Counted from the stretch's first letter, positions 1 to 8,315 are shown. The stretch is DNA of 18,962 bases from UBA1049 sp964525815 (GCA_964525815.1 CAZGJQ010000032.1:1-18962), one strand, 5' to 3'. Made by a program: numbers and translations. Notes: generated from the sequence alone by a model not told the origin.

Positions 1-50
1 AGCTTTCATTCCTATTTGTGCTGACGCACAGCGGCAGAATGGAGATTAAA
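1..50 (+). other. Window edge upstream of argB; possible tail of a preceding gene
   Basis: The first 50 bases hold the argB ribosome binding site (GGAG at 40-43). Two other forward frames are open from the window edge and stop at TGA 22-24 and TAA 47-49. Either could be the last codons of a preceding gene, and argJ or argC would be usual at this place, but the visible residues (ending SFHSYLC or AQRQNGD) do not let me recognise one. No promoter can be judged in so short a stretch. Confidence 0.3.
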
Positions 51-902
51 ATGAAGCTTACAAACGCACAAAGGGCGGAGGTGCTAATAACCGCACTTCC
101 ATATATACAAAAATATAACCGTAAGATAGTTGTGGTTAAATACGGCGGCAGCGCCATGGTTAATGAGGAGCTTAAAAAGGCGGTTATGGGGGATGTGGTT
201 CTGCTCTCCCTTATCGGTGTCAAGGTAGTGCTTGTGCACGGCGGAGGTCCGGAGATAACCGAAACACTGGATAAAATGAATATGAAAACGAGTTTTGTCG
301 ACGGGCTGCGGGTTACCGATAAGGAAACCGCCGAGGTCGTACAGATGGTGCTTGCCGGCAAGATAAACAAGAGCCTAGTAGGTCTTATACAGAACATGGG
401 CGGTAAGGCAATCGGGCTTTCCGGGGTGGACGGGCATATGATTGACGCAAAAAAGCAGAATGAGGGCTTGGGTTATGTGGGGGAAATAACCGCCGTAAAC
501 TCCCAGCCCATTCTTGATATACTCGATAAGGGATATATTCCCGTAATCTCTACCATTGGTTATGATAATCAAGGTAATGTTTACAACATCAACGCAGATA
601 CCGCAGCCTCCGGGATTGCAGCGGCACTTAATGCGGAGAGCCTTGTGTCCCTGACCGATATAAGCGGTATTTTGCGGGATAAGGATGACGAGAGCTCCAT
701 AATCAGGAAGATAAATGTAAGCGAGGTTCCCTCCCTTATGAAAAGCGGAGTTATTTTAGGAGGGATGATTCCCAAGGTTGAATGCTGTACCGAAGCGGTG
801 AGAAGAGGAGTTAAAAAGGTATTCATCATAGACGGAAGAGTACCGCACTCCATTATAATTGAAATGCTTACCGATGAAGGCATCGGAACTATGTTTATAT
901 AA
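51..902 (+). CDS. argB: Acetylglutamate kinase
   Basis: Phosphorylates N-acetyl-L-glutamate with ATP, the second step of ornithine/arginine synthesis, in the cytoplasm. The protein is an amino-acid kinase family member of 283 residues, the usual length. Visible motifs are the N-terminal VVKYGGSAM phosphate-binding strand, the VHGGGPEI glycine-rich substrate loop, DGLRVTD, GLSGVDG, an INADTAASGIA nucleotide/substrate segment and LTDISGIL. The frame is open upstream to a GTG at 18 and an ATG at 39. I choose ATG 51 because GGAG at 40-43 lies 7 bases before it and because MKLTNAQRAEVL fits the family N-terminus. It is the first gene of an arg operon, and argD follows after 19 bp. Whether it has the N-terminal helix of arginine-inhibited hexameric kinases cannot be settled by eye; the short leader before VVKYGG (about 30 residues) is compatible with it. 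Confidence 0.96.
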   Translation: MKLTNAQRAEVLITALPYIQKYNRKIVVVKYGGSAMVNEELKKAVMGDVVLLSLIGVKVVLVHGGGPEITETLDKMNMKTSFVDGLRVTDKETAEVVQMVLAGKINKSLVGLIQNMGGKAIGLSGVDGHMIDAKKQNEGLGYVGEITAVNSQPILDILDKGYIPVISTIGYDNQGNVYNINADTAASGIAAALNAESLVSLTDISGILRDKDDESSIIRKINVSEVPSLMKSGVILGGMIPKVECCTEAVRRGVKKVFIIDGRVPHSIIIEMLTDEGIGTMFI

Positions 903-921
903 AAAACGAAAGGCTTGAAAA

Positions 922-2082
922 ATGAATATATTCAGTGACACCGACAAATATATAGCCTCCTCTTACTCAAGGTTCCCCGTCGCAATAAAGAGCGGAAAAG
1001 GCAGCCTGCTGTACGACATAAACGGAAGGGAATACATCGACTTTGGAAGCGGTATCGCCGTGAATATCTTCGGTGCAGCGGACGGCATATGGGTGGAGGC
1101 GGTTAAAAACCAATTAGGTCAGGTTGCCCATACCAGCAACCTTTATTACAGCCTTCCGCAGGCCGAGCTTGCCGGGCTGCTGTGTAAAAAAACGCATTTA
1201 AAAAAGGTCTTTTTCGCTAATTCGGGTGCTGAAGCTAATGAGTGCGCAATAAAAGCGGCAAGAAAGTATTCCTCCGATAAATACGGCGAGGGAAGGAGCC
1301 GTATTATAACTCTTACGAACAGCTTCCACGGCAGAACAATCACAACCCTGTCAGCCACGGGTCAGGACAGCTTCCATAACCATTTTCATCCGTTTACAGG
1401 TGGTTTTACCTATGCGGATGCAAACGATTTTTCTGACATTGAGCAAAAAGCGGGGGATGACTGTGCTGCGGTCATGATAGAGCTTGTTCAGGGTGAAGGC
1501 GGCTTGAATGTACTGGATAAGGATTATGTAACCGCCGTTTCGGAGCTATGCGAGCAAAAGGATATACTCTTAATTGTGGACGAGGTGCAAACCGGAAACG
1601 GAAGAACAGGTATGCTGTTTTGTTATGAGAATTTCGGAATACAGCCGGATATAGTTACCACGGCAAAGGGACTGGGGGGAGGGCTTCCGATAGGAGCAAC
1701 CCTTTTTGGAGAAAAGACAGAGAATACGCTTGCTCCGGGAACGCACGGCTCCACCTTTGGCGGGAATCCCGTTTGTGCCGCGGGAGCGATTAGCGTTTTA
1801 GAGCGTATTGACGACCGACTTCTTTGCGATGTCAAAAGGAAAAGCGAGTATATAATTAAAACGCTTACCACCCATAAAAATGTAAAGAGAATAACCGGAA
1901 TGGGACTTATGCTGGGTGTTGAAACAGTAAAGGAGCCTAAAGCGGTTGTAAACGAATGCATGGAAAAAGGGTTATTGCTGCTGACCGTAAGGAACAAGGT
2001 CAGGCTGTTGCCCGCTCTTAACATACCCTTTGATATTTTGGAGAAGGGACTAAATATTCTTACGGAGGTTATTGACCAATGA
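922..2082 (+). CDS. argD: Acetylornithine aminotransferase
   Basis: PLP-dependent class III aminotransferase that moves an amino group from glutamate to N-acetylglutamate semialdehyde, giving N-acetylornithine. It is 386 residues, normal for ArgD. Motifs seen: SGAEANECAIKAARK (101-115) and SFHGRT (134-139) for cofactor binding, VQGEGG (189-194), DEVQTGNGRTG (220-230) with the Asp that contacts the PLP pyridine nitrogen, TTAKGLGGGLPIG (246-258) with the Schiff-base lysine near residue 249, and HGSTFGGNP. GAAAGG at 908-913 sits 8 bases before the ATG. Its stop overlaps the argF start by four bases (ATGA), implying coupled translation. ArgD enzymes often also serve as succinyldiaminopimelate aminotransferase in lysine synthesis; that is family knowledge and is not shown here. 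Confidence 0.96.
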   Translation: MNIFSDTDKYIASSYSRFPVAIKSGKGSLLYDINGREYIDFGSGIAVNIFGAADGIWVEAVKNQLGQVAHTSNLYYSLPQAELAGLLCKKTHLKKVFFANSGAEANECAIKAARKYSSDKYGEGRSRIITLTNSFHGRTITTLSATGQDSFHNHFHPFTGGFTYADANDFSDIEQKAGDDCAAVMIELVQGEGGLNVLDKDYVTAVSELCEQKDILLIVDEVQTGNGRTGMLFCYENFGIQPDIVTTAKGLGGGLPIGATLFGEKTENTLAPGTHGSTFGGNPVCAAGAISVLERIDDRLLCDVKRKSEYIIKTLTTHKNVKRITGMGLMLGVETVKEPKAVVNECMEKGLLLLTVRNKVRLLPALNIPFDILEKGLNILTEVIDQ

Positions 2083-2981
2083 AGCACTTATTAAAGCTCG
2101 CTGATTTGACTGCCGAGCAGATTACAGACATTCTGAATCTTGCGGATCAATTAAAATACGAGAAAAAGAACGGAATAGAGCATAAATACCTGAAGGACAA
2201 AACGCTGGGAATGATATTCCGCAAATCATCCACCCGCACACGGGTTTCCTTCGAGGCGGGAATGTATCAGCTCGGAGGGCATGCTCTGTTTTTGTCCGCA
2301 AGCGATTTGCAAATTGGCAGGGGAGAGGAAACAGCGGATACAATCCGTGTGCTGTCCCGTTATTTAGACGGAATAATGATACGCACCTTTGACCAAAGCG
2401 AGGTTGAGGAAATGGCGGAGTACGGCTCGATTCCGATTATAAACGGGCTTACCGATTATGCGCATCCCTGTCAGGTGCTTGCGGATTTAATGACAATAAG
2501 GGAATATAAGGGTATGCTTGAGGGATTGAAGCTCTGCTTCATCGGAGACGGAAATAATATGGCAAACTCGCTTATTGCGGGCTGTATAAAAACGGGAATG
2601 AGTGTTTCGGTAGCCTGTCCGGATAAATACCGACCGGACGAGAGTATAATGCAATGGGCGGAGAAGAACGGCGACTTTGTCTGTACCCACAACATAACAG
2701 AGGCGGCAAAGGATGCGGATGTGCTGTATACCGATGTCTGGGCGTCCATGGGACAGGAGGAGGAGGGTAACCTGCGCCGCGAAGCCTTTAAGGATTACTG
2801 TATTGACGATGAGGTTATGAGGGCGGCAAAGCGTGATGCTATTGTTTTGCACTGCCTGCCCGCTCATAAGGGTGAGGAAATAACCAAGGAGGTGTTTGAC
2901 GCACATGCAGACGAGATATTTGACCAAGCGGAAAACAGGCTGCACGCTCAGAAGGCGGTGCTTGTTAAGCTGATGAAATAA
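2079..2981 (+). CDS. argF: Ornithine carbamoyltransferase
   Basis: Joins carbamoyl phosphate and ornithine to give citrulline and phosphate. At 300 residues it has the normal length, with the two transcarbamylase domains. The carbamoyl-phosphate loop STRTR is at 51-55, HPCQ at 129-132, the ornithine-binding region DVWASMGQE at 219-227 (the SMG motif separates it from aspartate carbamoyltransferase), and HCLPAH at 258-263 carries the catalytic Cys. GGAGG at 2064-2068 lies inside the end of argD, 10 bases before the ATG, and the start overlaps the argD stop. Anabolic argF is preferred over catabolic arcB because all neighbours are biosynthetic. Its substrate carbamoyl phosphate is made by the two genes that follow. 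Confidence 0.96.
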   Translation: MKHLLKLADLTAEQITDILNLADQLKYEKKNGIEHKYLKDKTLGMIFRKSSTRTRVSFEAGMYQLGGHALFLSASDLQIGRGEETADTIRVLSRYLDGIMIRTFDQSEVEEMAEYGSIPIINGLTDYAHPCQVLADLMTIREYKGMLEGLKLCFIGDGNNMANSLIAGCIKTGMSVSVACPDKYRPDESIMQWAEKNGDFVCTHNITEAAKDADVLYTDVWASMGQEEEGNLRREAFKDYCIDDEVMRAAKRDAIVLHCLPAHKGEEITKEVFDAHADEIFDQAENRLHAQKAVLVKLMK

Positions 2982-3025
2982 TCCGAAACACAGAGCAAAG
3001 GACAGCGGGACGAGGAGAGCAATAT

Positions 3026-4111
3026 ATGAAGAGTGATAAAAAGGCTTATTTAATACTCGAGGACGGACAGGTTTTTGAAGGAAAGCTGTTCGGCAGCGAA
3101 AAGGATGTAATAGGAGAGGCGGTGTTTACTACCGGAATGACCGGTTATGTAGAGACCCTTACCGACCCCAGCTATTACGGGCAGATAATAATACAGACCT
3201 TTCCTTTGATAGGAAATTACGGAATTATGTATGACGACTCGGAGAGCAGGGATAAGGAAATAAGTGCGTTCGGTTATGTTGTAAGGGAAAAATGCGACAC
3301 TCCCTCTAATTTCCGTTGCGAGAGAGATATAGACAGCTTCCTGAAGGAAAAGGGAATAACCGGCATATATGATGTTGATACCCGCCTTCTGACCAGCATT
3401 ATACGGGAAAACGGGGTTATGAACGCCTGTATTTGTACCGATAAGAGCAAAATAAATATGGATTTTATCAAGGACTACCGGATAAGGGATGCGGTCAGTA
3501 ATACAAGCATAACTGTAGAGCAGTTTTATAAGGCGGAAGCAAGCAAATACTCGATTGCGCTCATTGACTACGGAGCAAAGCAGAATATAATCCGTAAACT
3601 GAACAGCCGGGGCTGCGACGTTACGGTCCTTCCGTATGATTGCGGAGCGCAGGACATTCTGGCAGGTGGTTTTGACGGTGTGATGCTCTCTAACGGACCG
3701 GGCGACCCTAAGGAAAATACAGAAAGCATTGAGCAGCTAAGGCTCTTAATCGGGGAAATACCGATTTTCGGAATTTGCTTGGGGCATCAGCTTCTCGCTC
3801 TTGCCTTCGGGGGAGACACCTATAAGCTTAAGTACGGTCACAGGGGAGCAAATCAACCGGTTACCGATGTTACTACAGGAATAACCTATATAACCTCTCA
3901 GAATCACGGCTATGCGGTGGATACCGGCAGCATTGAAGAGAGCATTGGCTGTATTTCGTTCAAAAACGCCAACGACGGCACCTGTGAGGGCATGGATTAC
4001 AAAAAATATAACGCTTTTTCCGTGCAATTTCATCCTGAAGCGCACGGTGGACCAATGGAAACCGAATTTTTGTTCGACAGGTTTGTAAAAATGCTGGGAA
4101 AGGAGCGGTAA
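3026..4111 (+). CDS. carA: Carbamoyl phosphate synthase, small (glutaminase) subunit
   Basis: Hydrolyses glutamine and channels ammonia to the large subunit CarB. It is 361 residues, a full-length CarA. The N-terminal CPSase small-chain domain (about 5-135) has LEDGQVFEGK and TTGMTGY...TDPSYYGQI. The class I glutamine amidotransferase domain (about 175-355) shows SNGPGDP (222-228), GICLGHQLLALA with the nucleophile Cys251, and HPEAHGGP with His336 and Glu338, so the catalytic triad is complete. GAGGAG at 3012-3017 is 8 bases before the ATG. There are 44 bp after argF, with no hairpin or promoter seen, and 7 bp to carB. The position in an arg operon suggests an arginine-dedicated synthase, although a single enzyme could serve pyrimidines as well. 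Confidence 0.97.
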   Translation: MKSDKKAYLILEDGQVFEGKLFGSEKDVIGEAVFTTGMTGYVETLTDPSYYGQIIIQTFPLIGNYGIMYDDSESRDKEISAFGYVVREKCDTPSNFRCERDIDSFLKEKGITGIYDVDTRLLTSIIRENGVMNACICTDKSKINMDFIKDYRIRDAVSNTSITVEQFYKAEASKYSIALIDYGAKQNIIRKLNSRGCDVTVLPYDCGAQDILAGGFDGVMLSNGPGDPKENTESIEQLRLLIGEIPIFGICLGHQLLALAFGGDTYKLKYGHRGANQPVTDVTTGITYITSQNHGYAVDTGSIEESIGCISFKNANDGTCEGMDYKKYNAFSVQFHPEAHGGPMETEFLFDRFVKMLGKER

Positions 4112-4118
4112 ACGGTAT

Positions 4119-7100
4119 ATGCCGAAGGATAAAACAATTAAAAAAACACTTGTTATAGGAAGCGGTCCTATTGTTATAGGACAGGCAGCAGAGTTTGATT
4201 ATGCGGGTACACAGGCCTGCCGTATTATGAAGAACGAGGGAGTACAGGTGGTGCTGGTCAACTCCAACCCCGCTACCATTATGACCGACAAGACGCTTGC
4301 CGAAGCCATTTATCTTGAGCCGTTAAACAGTGAAACCGTTAAGAGAATCATAAAAAAAGAAAAGCCGGACAGCCTGCTTGCGGGATTTGGAGGTCAGACA
4401 GGGCTTACCATAGCTATGCAGCTTACAAAGGAGGGCTTCCTTGAGCAGAATAATGTTCGTCTCATAGGCACAAATGCGTCCGCAATAGAAAAGGCGGAGG
4501 ACAGGCAGCTCTTCAAGGATACAATGGATGCCATATGTCAGCCTACGATTCCCTCTCAAACGGTCTATTCCTGTGAGCAGGCAAAGGAGGTTGCCGACAG
4601 AATAGGCTACCCGGTAATTGTTCGCCCTGCTTATACCTTGGGCGGAGCGGGGGGCGGTGTCGCCTATGACGAGGCGCAGCTCTCCTCTGTTGCGGGTAAC
4701 GGTTTGCAGATGTCACCAATTAATCAGGTGCTTATTGAAAAATATATATACGGCTGGAAGGAAATCGAGTTTGAGGTAATGCGGGACTCGGTCGGGAATG
4801 TTATTACCGTTTGCAGCATGGAAAACATTGATCCAGTGGGTATTCATACCGGAGATAGCATTGTGGTTGCACCCGCACTTACCCTCTCGGATAAGGAATA
4901 TCAAATGCTGCGCAGCGCATCTCTGGACATAATAACAGAGCTGGGCATAGAAGGGGGATGCAATTGCCAGTTCGCTTTGGATCCATTTAGCTTTGAGTAT
5001 GCCGTCATAGAGGTAAATCCCCGTGTTTCCCGCTCCTCTGCGCTTGCCAGCAAGGCAACAGGCTACCCGATAGCAAAGGTGGCGGCGAAGATTGCACTCG
5101 GCTATACACTCGATGAAATAAAGAACGATATTACGGGGAAGACCTGTGCCTGCTTTGAGCCCGCATTGGATTATGTGGTGCTTAAGGTTCCCAAGTGGCC
5201 GTTTGATAAGTTCGTTTCCGCAAACAGAGGGTTAGGCACTCAGATGAAGGCGACAGGCGAAGCTATGTCCATTGCAAACAGCTTTGAAGCCGCTTTTATG
5301 AAGGCGGTCAGAGGGAGCGAGATTTCGCTGGATACGCTGAATTATCCTCCCTTTAAAGGAATTGAGATAAAGGAGAGACTGAGAATAACCGATGACCTTC
5401 GTATTTTTGCGGTTTATGAAGCGCTTGTACAGGGCGTGTCGATTGATGAAATTTACGACATTACAAAAATAGACCGGTTCTTTATAAATAAGCTGAAGGC
5501 TCTTGTCGATTACGAAAAAGAGATTACCGCAGCAGAATTGACCTCCGAGCTTTATAAAAAAGGCAAGAAATTAGGCTATACCGATAAGGCATTAGCCAGA
5601 ATCAGCGGTGAGCAAATAAAGGAACCTCTGGATTTATCTTATAAAATGGTGGATACCTGCGCAGCAGAGTTTAAGGCGGAAACACCCTACTTTTATTCCT
5701 CATATGACGAGTTTTGTGAAGCAAGGAGAACCGTAAACACCAAAAAAGACAGAATCATTGTGCTCGGCTCCGGACCTATACGAATCGGTCAAGGCATAGA
5801 GTTTGATTACACCTCGGTGCATTGTGCGGAAACGCTAAAGAAATTAGGCTATGAGGTAATAATAATAAACAACAATCCAGAAACGGTTTCCACCGATTTC
5901 GATGTGTCCGATCGCCTTTATTTCGAGCCCCTTACCGAGGAGGATGTACTCGGGGTTATCAAGGCTGAAAATCCTATAGGTGTTGTTGTCGCCTTCGGAG
6001 GTCAGACCGCCATAAAGCTGGCAAAGCCGCTCGATACATTGGGGATTAGAATATTCGGAACAAGCGCCGAAGGCATTGATATGGCGGAGGACAGGGAGCG
6101 CTTTGACGACTTGCTGGCAAGGTTTGATATAAAGCGGCCGATGGCACTCAGTGCTCAAAGCACCGAGGATGCGTTGAAGGCAGCCAAGAGCATAGGCTAC
6201 CCCGTATTGCTGCGTCCCTCCTATGTGATAGGAGGTCAGAATATGACAATTGCGTACACCGATGAGGATGTTACCCGTTATATGGGAATAATTCTGGCGC
6301 AGGGGATAACAAACCCGGTATTGATAGACAAGTACATGAGCGGAACAGAGCTTGAGGTGGACGTTATTTCGGACGGGGAGGATGCTTTGATACCCGGTAT
6401 TATGGAGCATATCGAAAGAGCCGGAGTACACAGCGGAGATTCCATAGCCATTTATCCCCCGGTAAGCATAAACGACAAAATGCTGGAGCGTATAACCGAC
6501 TGCTCGGTTAAGCTGTCCAAGGCTCTCGGCACAAAGGGTCTTGTAAACATACAGTACCTTATTTCGGACAACGAGCTGTATGTCATTGAGGTTAATCCCC
6601 GGGCTTCCCGCACCGTTCCCTATATAAGCAAGGTAACCGGTGTTCCCATGGTGGAGCTGGCGACAAGGGTTATGGTCGGCGAACGGCTGAGTGATATGGG
6701 TTACGGCAGCGGACTGTATAAAATACCGCCCTATACAGCGGTAAAGGTTCCGGTGTTTTCGTTCGAGAAGCTCTCGGATGTGGATAGCGCACTCGGACCG
6801 GAAATGAAGTCGACCGGAGAGGTGCTGGGGATAGGAAGAACTCTTAACGAAGCGTTGTTCAAGGGGTTGGTCTCAGCCGGATTCAACCTTGATTTTTCCT
6901 CCCGAAAAAACAAAAACGGGGTAATACTCTCGGTCTCCGACAAGGATAAGTTCGAGATTGTCGGGCTTGCCAAAAAGCTGGATGATTTAGGCATGAGGCT
7001 GTATGCAACCAAAGGCACGGCTGCGGCAATATCCTCTCTCGGAATCGATGTAATAACACTCGGAAAGCAGGGAGAGGACAGAAATATCATCACCGAGCTG

Positions 7101-8153
7101 GAGAATGAGAATATTCGTTATGTTGTAATCACCGGAGCGAGCGGGAAGCAATCGGTTAACGATTATATAGACATACACAGAAAATGTATATTAAAGTCGG
7201 TCGCCTGCTTGACCTCGCTTGACACCGCAAACGCTCTTGCCGATATAATCGCTTCCCGCTATAACCTCGGCAACACGGAGCTTGTTGATATTAACGATAT
7301 GCGGGTGCAAAGGAGTAAGTTGGATTTTGTAAAAATGCAGGGCACCGGAAACGATTATATCTACTTTGAGAACTTTGAAGGCAGAATAACCTGTCCCGAG
7401 TCATTGTCAATTACGGTCTGCGACAGAAACTACGGAATTGGCGGAGACGGAATTGTACTGATAGAAAACAGCGATATTGCGGATGCAAGGATGCGTATTT
7501 TCAACAAAGACGGCAGCGAAGGAAAAATGGCGGGCAACAGTATCAGATGTGTGGGCAAATACCTTTATGACAACAGCTATGCAAAAAAAGAGATTATTAC
7601 AATTGAAACGGCAAGCGGAATAAAGAGCCTTAAGCTGTATATATTCGGCGGTCAAGTGCGCTCAGCCTGCGTGGATATGGGCAGAGCGGAGCTTAATCCG
7701 AGCAGAATACCCGTGGAGCTTGAGGGGGATTCCGTTATAGACAGAGCGGTAAATATAGGCGGCAGGGATTTCCGAATAACCTGCGTATCTGTCGGAAACC
7801 CGCACTGTGTGGTATTTTGTGACAGGGTGGATTCGGTGGATATCGAAAGGGTAGGTCCGCAGTTTGAGAACAACAGGCTGTTCCCCGAGCGTGTTAACAC
7901 CGAATTTATAAGGGTGGTAAATAAAAGAACACTCAAAATGCGGGTCTGGGAGAGGGGTAACGGCGAGACAAACGCCTGCGGAACCGGAGCCTGTGCGGCG
8001 GTGGTTGCGGCGGTTGAAAACGGCTACTGTAAAAAGGGAGAGGATATTACCGTCAAGCTAAGGGGCGGCGACCTGATAGTAAACTACACGGATGAGGCTA
8101 TTACCCTTACCGGAAACGCCGACCTTATATGCGAAGGAAGTATAGTATATTAA
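4119..8153 (+). CDS. carB: Fused carbamoyl phosphate synthase large subunit - diaminopimelate epimerase-like protein (CarB-DapF)
   Basis: 1344 residues, against about 1060-1075 for ordinary CarB. The order is: first synthetase half (1 to about 400; VIGSGPIVIGQAAEFDYAG at 12-30, VRPAYTLGGAGGG at 168-180, IEVNPR near 297-302); oligomerisation domain (about 400-545); second synthetase half (from about 546, VLGSGPIRIGQGIEFDY, with a second IEVNPR near 822); MGS-like allosteric domain (about 930-1060, with the ATKGTAAA loop). At about residue 1061 the frame runs directly into a whole DapF module (1068-1344, described separately). The CarB part makes carbamoyl phosphate from bicarbonate, 2 ATP and ammonia from CarA. 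GAAAGGAG at 4098-4105 is the probable ribosome site, a long 13 bases from the ATG. No stop codon or indel is visible at the junction, and both halves keep family-typical sequence in one frame. A natural gene fusion is therefore the simplest reading; an undetected sequencing indel is less likely because none would be needed to explain the frame. Confidence 0.93.
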   Translation: MPKDKTIKKTLVIGSGPIVIGQAAEFDYAGTQACRIMKNEGVQVVLVNSNPATIMTDKTLAEAIYLEPLNSETVKRIIKKEKPDSLLAGFGGQTGLTIAMQLTKEGFLEQNNVRLIGTNASAIEKAEDRQLFKDTMDAICQPTIPSQTVYSCEQAKEVADRIGYPVIVRPAYTLGGAGGGVAYDEAQLSSVAGNGLQMSPINQVLIEKYIYGWKEIEFEVMRDSVGNVITVCSMENIDPVGIHTGDSIVVAPALTLSDKEYQMLRSASLDIITELGIEGGCNCQFALDPFSFEYAVIEVNPRVSRSSALASKATGYPIAKVAAKIALGYTLDEIKNDITGKTCACFEPALDYVVLKVPKWPFDKFVSANRGLGTQMKATGEAMSIANSFEAAFMKAVRGSEISLDTLNYPPFKGIEIKERLRITDDLRIFAVYEALVQGVSIDEIYDITKIDRFFINKLKALVDYEKEITAAELTSELYKKGKKLGYTDKALARISGEQIKEPLDLSYKMVDTCAAEFKAETPYFYSSYDEFCEARRTVNTKKDRIIVLGSGPIRIGQGIEFDYTSVHCAETLKKLGYEVIIINNNPETVSTDFDVSDRLYFEPLTEEDVLGVIKAENPIGVVVAFGGQTAIKLAKPLDTLGIRIFGTSAEGIDMAEDRERFDDLLARFDIKRPMALSAQSTEDALKAAKSIGYPVLLRPSYVIGGQNMTIAYTDEDVTRYMGIILAQGITNPVLIDKYMSGTELEVDVISDGEDALIPGIMEHIERAGVHSGDSIAIYPPVSINDKMLERITDCSVKLSKALGTKGLVNIQYLISDNELYVIEVNPRASRTVPYISKVTGVPMVELATRVMVGERLSDMGYGSGLYKIPPYTAVKVPVFSFEKLSDVDSALGPEMKSTGEVLGIGRTLNEALFKGLVSAGFNLDFSSRKNKNGVILSVSDKDKFEIVGLAKKLDDLGMRLYATKGTAAAISSLGIDVITLGKQGEDRNIITELENENIRYVVITGASGKQSVNDYIDIHRKCILKSVACLTSLDTANALADIIASRYNLGNTELVDINDMRVQRSKLDFVKMQGTGNDYIYFENFEGRITCPESLSITVCDRNYGIGGDGIVLIENSDIADARMRIFNKDGSEGKMAGNSIRCVGKYLYDNSYAKKEIITIETASGIKSLKLYIFGGQVRSACVDMGRAELNPSRIPVELEGDSVIDRAVNIGGRDFRITCVSVGNPHCVVFCDRVDSVDIERVGPQFENNRLFPERVNTEFIRVVNKRTLKMRVWERGNGETNACGTGACAAVVAAVENGYCKKGEDITVKLRGGDLIVNYTDEAITLTGNADLICEGSIVY
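7309..7322 (+). promoter_or_regulatory. Shine-Dalgarno-like AAAGGAG and in-frame TTG at the canonical DapF start
   Basis: AAAGGAG occupies 7309-7315 and an in-frame TTG follows at 7320-7322, with 4 bases between. Aligning LDFVKMQG here with the usual DapF start pattern MxFxKMxG puts the TTG exactly on the normal initiator. This could be a remnant of an ancestral separate dapF, or a live internal start giving free DapF beside the fusion. The 4-base spacing is shorter than optimal, so initiation may be weak. Confidence 0.4.
7320..8153 (+). other. dapF: DapF (diaminopimelate epimerase) module of the CarB fusion, first catalytic Cys replaced by Ala
   Basis: Residues 1068-1344 of the fusion form a full-length DapF fold of two similar halves, about 277 residues. 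DapF normally interconverts LL- and meso-diaminopimelate for lysine and peptidoglycan with two cysteines as acid/base pair. Conserved here: FVKMQGTGNDY at the start, YGIGGDGIVLI, FNKDGSEGKM, RC after the first active-site loop, GNPHCVVF (His and Asn substrate ligands), NTEFIRV, RGNGETNACGTGACAA with the second catalytic Cys at residue 1287. The first catalytic Cys, expected in CGN, is instead Ala1138 (codon GCG at 7530-7532) in the string KMAGNSIRCVG. Either catalysis uses another residue, or the activity is weak, changed or lost. No other lysine-pathway gene lies in this window. Confidence 0.88.
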
Positions 8154-8160
8154 AGAAAAC

Positions 8161-8202
8161 AAAATACAGCTATCCATCGGTATTTTTGGACGGCTGTATT
8201 TT
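8161..8202 (+). terminator. Hairpin after carB-dapF, probable operon terminator
   Basis: AAAATACAGC (8161-8170) is perfectly complementary to GCTGTATTTT (8193-8202), and TCC/GGA (8173-8175/8188-8190) can extend the stem inside. It starts 7 bases after the carB-dapF stop. The 3' arm ends in TATTTTA and a looser T-rich stretch follows (GTTTTTTG at about 8212-8219), so it resembles a factor-independent terminator with a modest U-tract. It also separates the arg operon from the tex promoter. Confidence 0.6.
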
Positions 8203-8220
8203 ACTTTGCGCTGTTTTTTG

Positions 8221-8249
8221 TTGTAAAAATCGTTTCCCTGTGGTAAAAT
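8221..8249 (+). promoter_or_regulatory. Sigma-A promoter for tex, extended -10
   Basis: TTGTAA (8221-8226), a 17-base spacer and TAAAAT (8244-8249), with TG at 8241-8242 giving an extended -10. Transcription would start near 8256, leaving about a 60-base leader before the tex start at 8316. It lies just after the arg-operon hairpin, as expected for an independent unit. Confidence 0.6.
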
Positions 8250-8315
8250 ATTCCGTATTGCAACATATAATATTGCCGCGACAGGTCAAACAAATAGAAA
8301 GGACATTCATAAAAA

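Noticed and set aside
18..50. Upstream starts for argB (GTG 18, ATG 39)
   Set aside because: Neither has a ribosome site at a suitable distance, while GGAG 7 bases before ATG 51 and the family N-terminus support 51.
5844..6431. 195-codon open frame antisense to carB, and similar long antisense frames at 1623-2087 and 2487-2945
   Set aside because: They lie wholly opposite conserved genes, have no recognisable protein family or ribosome site, and are explained by codon bias of the sense genes.
7280..7325. A frameshift or assembly error creating a false carB-dapF fusion
   Set aside because: Both halves read in one continuous frame with family-typical sequence up to and after the junction, so no base needs to be added or removed. 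Only raw reads could exclude a lost stop completely.
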